From JBFWNZ01 sp050250795 (GTDB lineage: Bacteria > Pseudomonadota > Alphaproteobacteria > UBA8366): a stretch of DNA of 6,135 nt. The translations under genes were made by a program, and so were the position numbers. The stretch spans positions 1 to 6,135 of the forward strand of contig JBFWNZ010000244.1 of NCBI GenBank assembly GCA_050250795.1, in the 5' to 3' direction. Below the pieces are notes generated by a model. The model did not search any database, was not told the DNA's origin, and was given only the letters and a program-made list of their open reading frames with translations. This document shows, one piece after another, positions 4,987 through 6,135 of the stretch (its first letter is position 1; each line of letters starts with the position of its first letter).

Positions 4987-6024
4987 ATGCCGTTTAAAGA
5001 CCGTCGGAATGCGGTGCGCCTGGGCCTTGCGGCCATGGCGGCCGCGATCCTGGCGACGGGGCCGGTCAGTGCGGCGGAGGAGGTGAATATCTACTCCTAC
5101 CGCCAGGAATTCCTGATCAAGCCCTTCCTGGACAAGTTCACCGAAAAGACCGGCGTGAAGGTCAACGTCGTCTATGCCGAGAAGGGCATGGTCGAGCGGC
5201 TGGTCCGCGAAGGCGAGAACACGCCCGCCGACATGGTGCTGACCGTCGATATCGCGCGCCTGAAGGAGCATGCGGATGCCGGCGTCCTGCAGCCGGTCAA
5301 GTCGAAGACGCTGGAAGAGAACGTGCCCGCCCAGTACCGCGCGCCGGATGGGTTGTGGTACGGCCTATCGACCCGCGTCCGCATCCTGGGCGTTTCCAAG
5401 GAACGCGTGCCCGAGGGTGCGATCAAGGACTATGAGGACCTTGCCGACCCGAAATGGAAGGGCAAGATCTGCACCCGGCCGGGCAGCCATGAATACAACC
5501 GGGCGCTGGTCGCCTCGCTGATTGCCGCCCATGGCGAGCAGAAGGCCGAGGAACTGGTGAAGAAGATCGTCGCCAACTTCGCGCAGAAGCCCCAGGGCAA
5601 CGACCGCTCGCAGGCCAAGGCCGTGATGGAAGGCGTCTGCGACATCGCGATCATGAACCACTACTACTATTTCGCGATGAAGATGAACGACAAGGAGCCC
5701 GAGCAGAAGCAGTGGGCCGAGGCGATCCGGGTCGTGTTCCCGAACCAGGACAACCGCGGCACGCATGTCAACATCTCGGGCGGCGGCATCGCCAAGCATT
5801 CGAAGAACAAGGCGAACGCGGTGAAGCTGCTGGAGTTCCTGAGCAGCGACGAGGCGCAGCAGATGTATGCGGCGGTGAACTATGAGTTCCCGGTCAATCC
5901 GCATGTCGAGCCGAGCGCCGAGGTGAAGGCGCTGGGCAAGTTCAAGAGCGATCCCCTGCCCATCGCACGGATCGCGGAGTTGAGCGAGACCGCGCAGAAG
6001 ATCGTCGATCGGACCGGCTGGTAA
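4987..6024 (+). CDS. Periplasmic Fe(3+)-binding protein of an ABC transporter (FutA/FbpA family)
   Basis: This is a periplasmic substrate-binding protein that captures ferric iron and would deliver it to an inner-membrane ABC permease and ATPase. The 345-residue length is typical. Residues 1-29 or 1-30 form a signal peptide: basic K-D-R-R, a hydrophobic stretch from about residue 9 to 25, and cleavage near PVSA-A. The mature part opens EVNIYSYRQ, the usual start of this family. Tyrosines expected to bind iron are visible: Tyr36 and Tyr38 near the N terminus, Tyr170 in HEYNRAL, and the run Tyr226-228 in NHYYYF. Cys162 and Cys218 are the only cysteines I noticed in the mature part and could form a disulphide. 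NISGGGIAKHSKN and the C-terminal EFLSSDEAQQMYA segment are also family-typical. The two arginines at 6-7 could allow Tat export, though the rest of the motif is weak. No permease or ATPase gene follows in the window. A Fur-like operator precedes it and a strong hairpin follows, so it may be a single-gene unit. Confidence 0.92.
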   Translation: MPFKDRRNAVRLGLAAMAAAILATGPVSAAEEVNIYSYRQEFLIKPFLDKFTEKTGVKVNVVYAEKGMVERLVREGENTPADMVLTVDIARLKEHADAGVLQPVKSKTLEENVPAQYRAPDGLWYGLSTRVRILGVSKERVPEGAIKDYEDLADPKWKGKICTRPGSHEYNRALVASLIAAHGEQKAEELVKKIVANFAQKPQGNDRSQAKAVMEGVCDIAIMNHYYYFAMKMNDKEPEQKQWAEAIRVVFPNQDNRGTHVNISGGGIAKHSKNKANAVKLLEFLSSDEAQQMYAAVNYEFPVNPHVEPSAEVKALGKFKSDPLPIARIAELSETAQKIVDRTGW

Positions 6025-6043
6025 ACCCGGCTCCCGCGTCGTT

Positions 6044-6080
6044 GCAGGACAGGCGTCGCCCCGTGCGGCGCCTGTCTTGC
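6044..6080 (+). terminator. Long hairpin after the ferric-binding protein gene, likely terminator
   Basis: Bases 6044-6059 pair with 6065-6080 in a 16-base-pair stem around a 5-base loop (CCCGT). The core GACAGGCG/CGCCTGTC is perfect, and two G-U wobbles occur elsewhere in the stem. It starts 20 bases after the stop codon. Downstream bases are only modestly T-rich, so termination is likely but not textbook. The remaining bases to the window end (6081-6135) show no gene I can support. Confidence 0.7.
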
Positions 6081-6135
6081 GTTGCGGGTCGCTTGTTCCC
6101 TGGCGGCGGCATGTTGTAGACCCGTCCACCGCGTC

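Noticed and set aside
4210..5271. A 353-codon minus-strand frame across bfr and the start of the ferric-binding protein gene
   Set aside because: It is antisense to two well-supported genes and to the operator region, with no recognisable domain.

Overview
The window is a GC-rich, densely coded stretch of a bacterial chromosome, most likely from an alphaproteobacterium and possibly Rhodospirillales-like. This placement is inference. It rests on the GC-rich third codon positions, a short PutA without the DNA-binding domain, and a bfd-bfr pair next to a FutA-type ferric-binding protein. I see no RNA gene, insertion sequence, CRISPR array or other sign of a mobile element. The genes are ordinary chromosomal metabolism and iron homeostasis, and the informative material lies in the gaps between them.

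Layout. (1) Positions 1-611, minus strand: the N-terminal third of a glutamine-dependent asparagine synthetase (asnB), cut by the left edge of the window, with a GTG start. (2) Positions 612-715: a short divergent gap. (3) Positions 716-3895, plus: putA, a bifunctional proline dehydrogenase / L-glutamate-gamma-semialdehyde dehydrogenase of the short form. (4) Positions 3911-3967: a well-formed sigma70-type promoter with a Fur-box-like AT-rich element at its -35. (5) Positions 4004-4207: bfd, bacterioferritin-associated ferredoxin. (6) Positions 4303-4767: bfr, bacterioferritin, followed by a perfect GC-rich hairpin. (7) Positions 4875-4986: a regulatory region with a perfect 8-1-8 palindrome of Fur-family type, further dyads and a strong ribosome binding site. 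(8) Positions 4987-6024: a periplasmic Fe(3+)-binding protein of the FutA/FbpA family, followed by a long hairpin.

How the genes work together. The right half is an iron-homeostasis cluster. The ferric-binding protein captures iron in the periplasm, Bfr oxidises and stores it in the cytoplasm, and Bfd supplies electrons to release it. Each transcription unit is preceded by AT-rich, palindrome-bearing DNA that looks like an operator for an iron-responsive regulator (Fur, Mur or Irr). The three candidate sites differ from one another, so storage/mobilisation and uptake may not be controlled by the same protein or with the same sign. The left half (asnB, putA) is amino-acid metabolism with no evident link to iron. 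I did not find an undescribed system; the most useful leads are the operator candidates and the solitary iron-binding protein with no permease or ATPase beside it.
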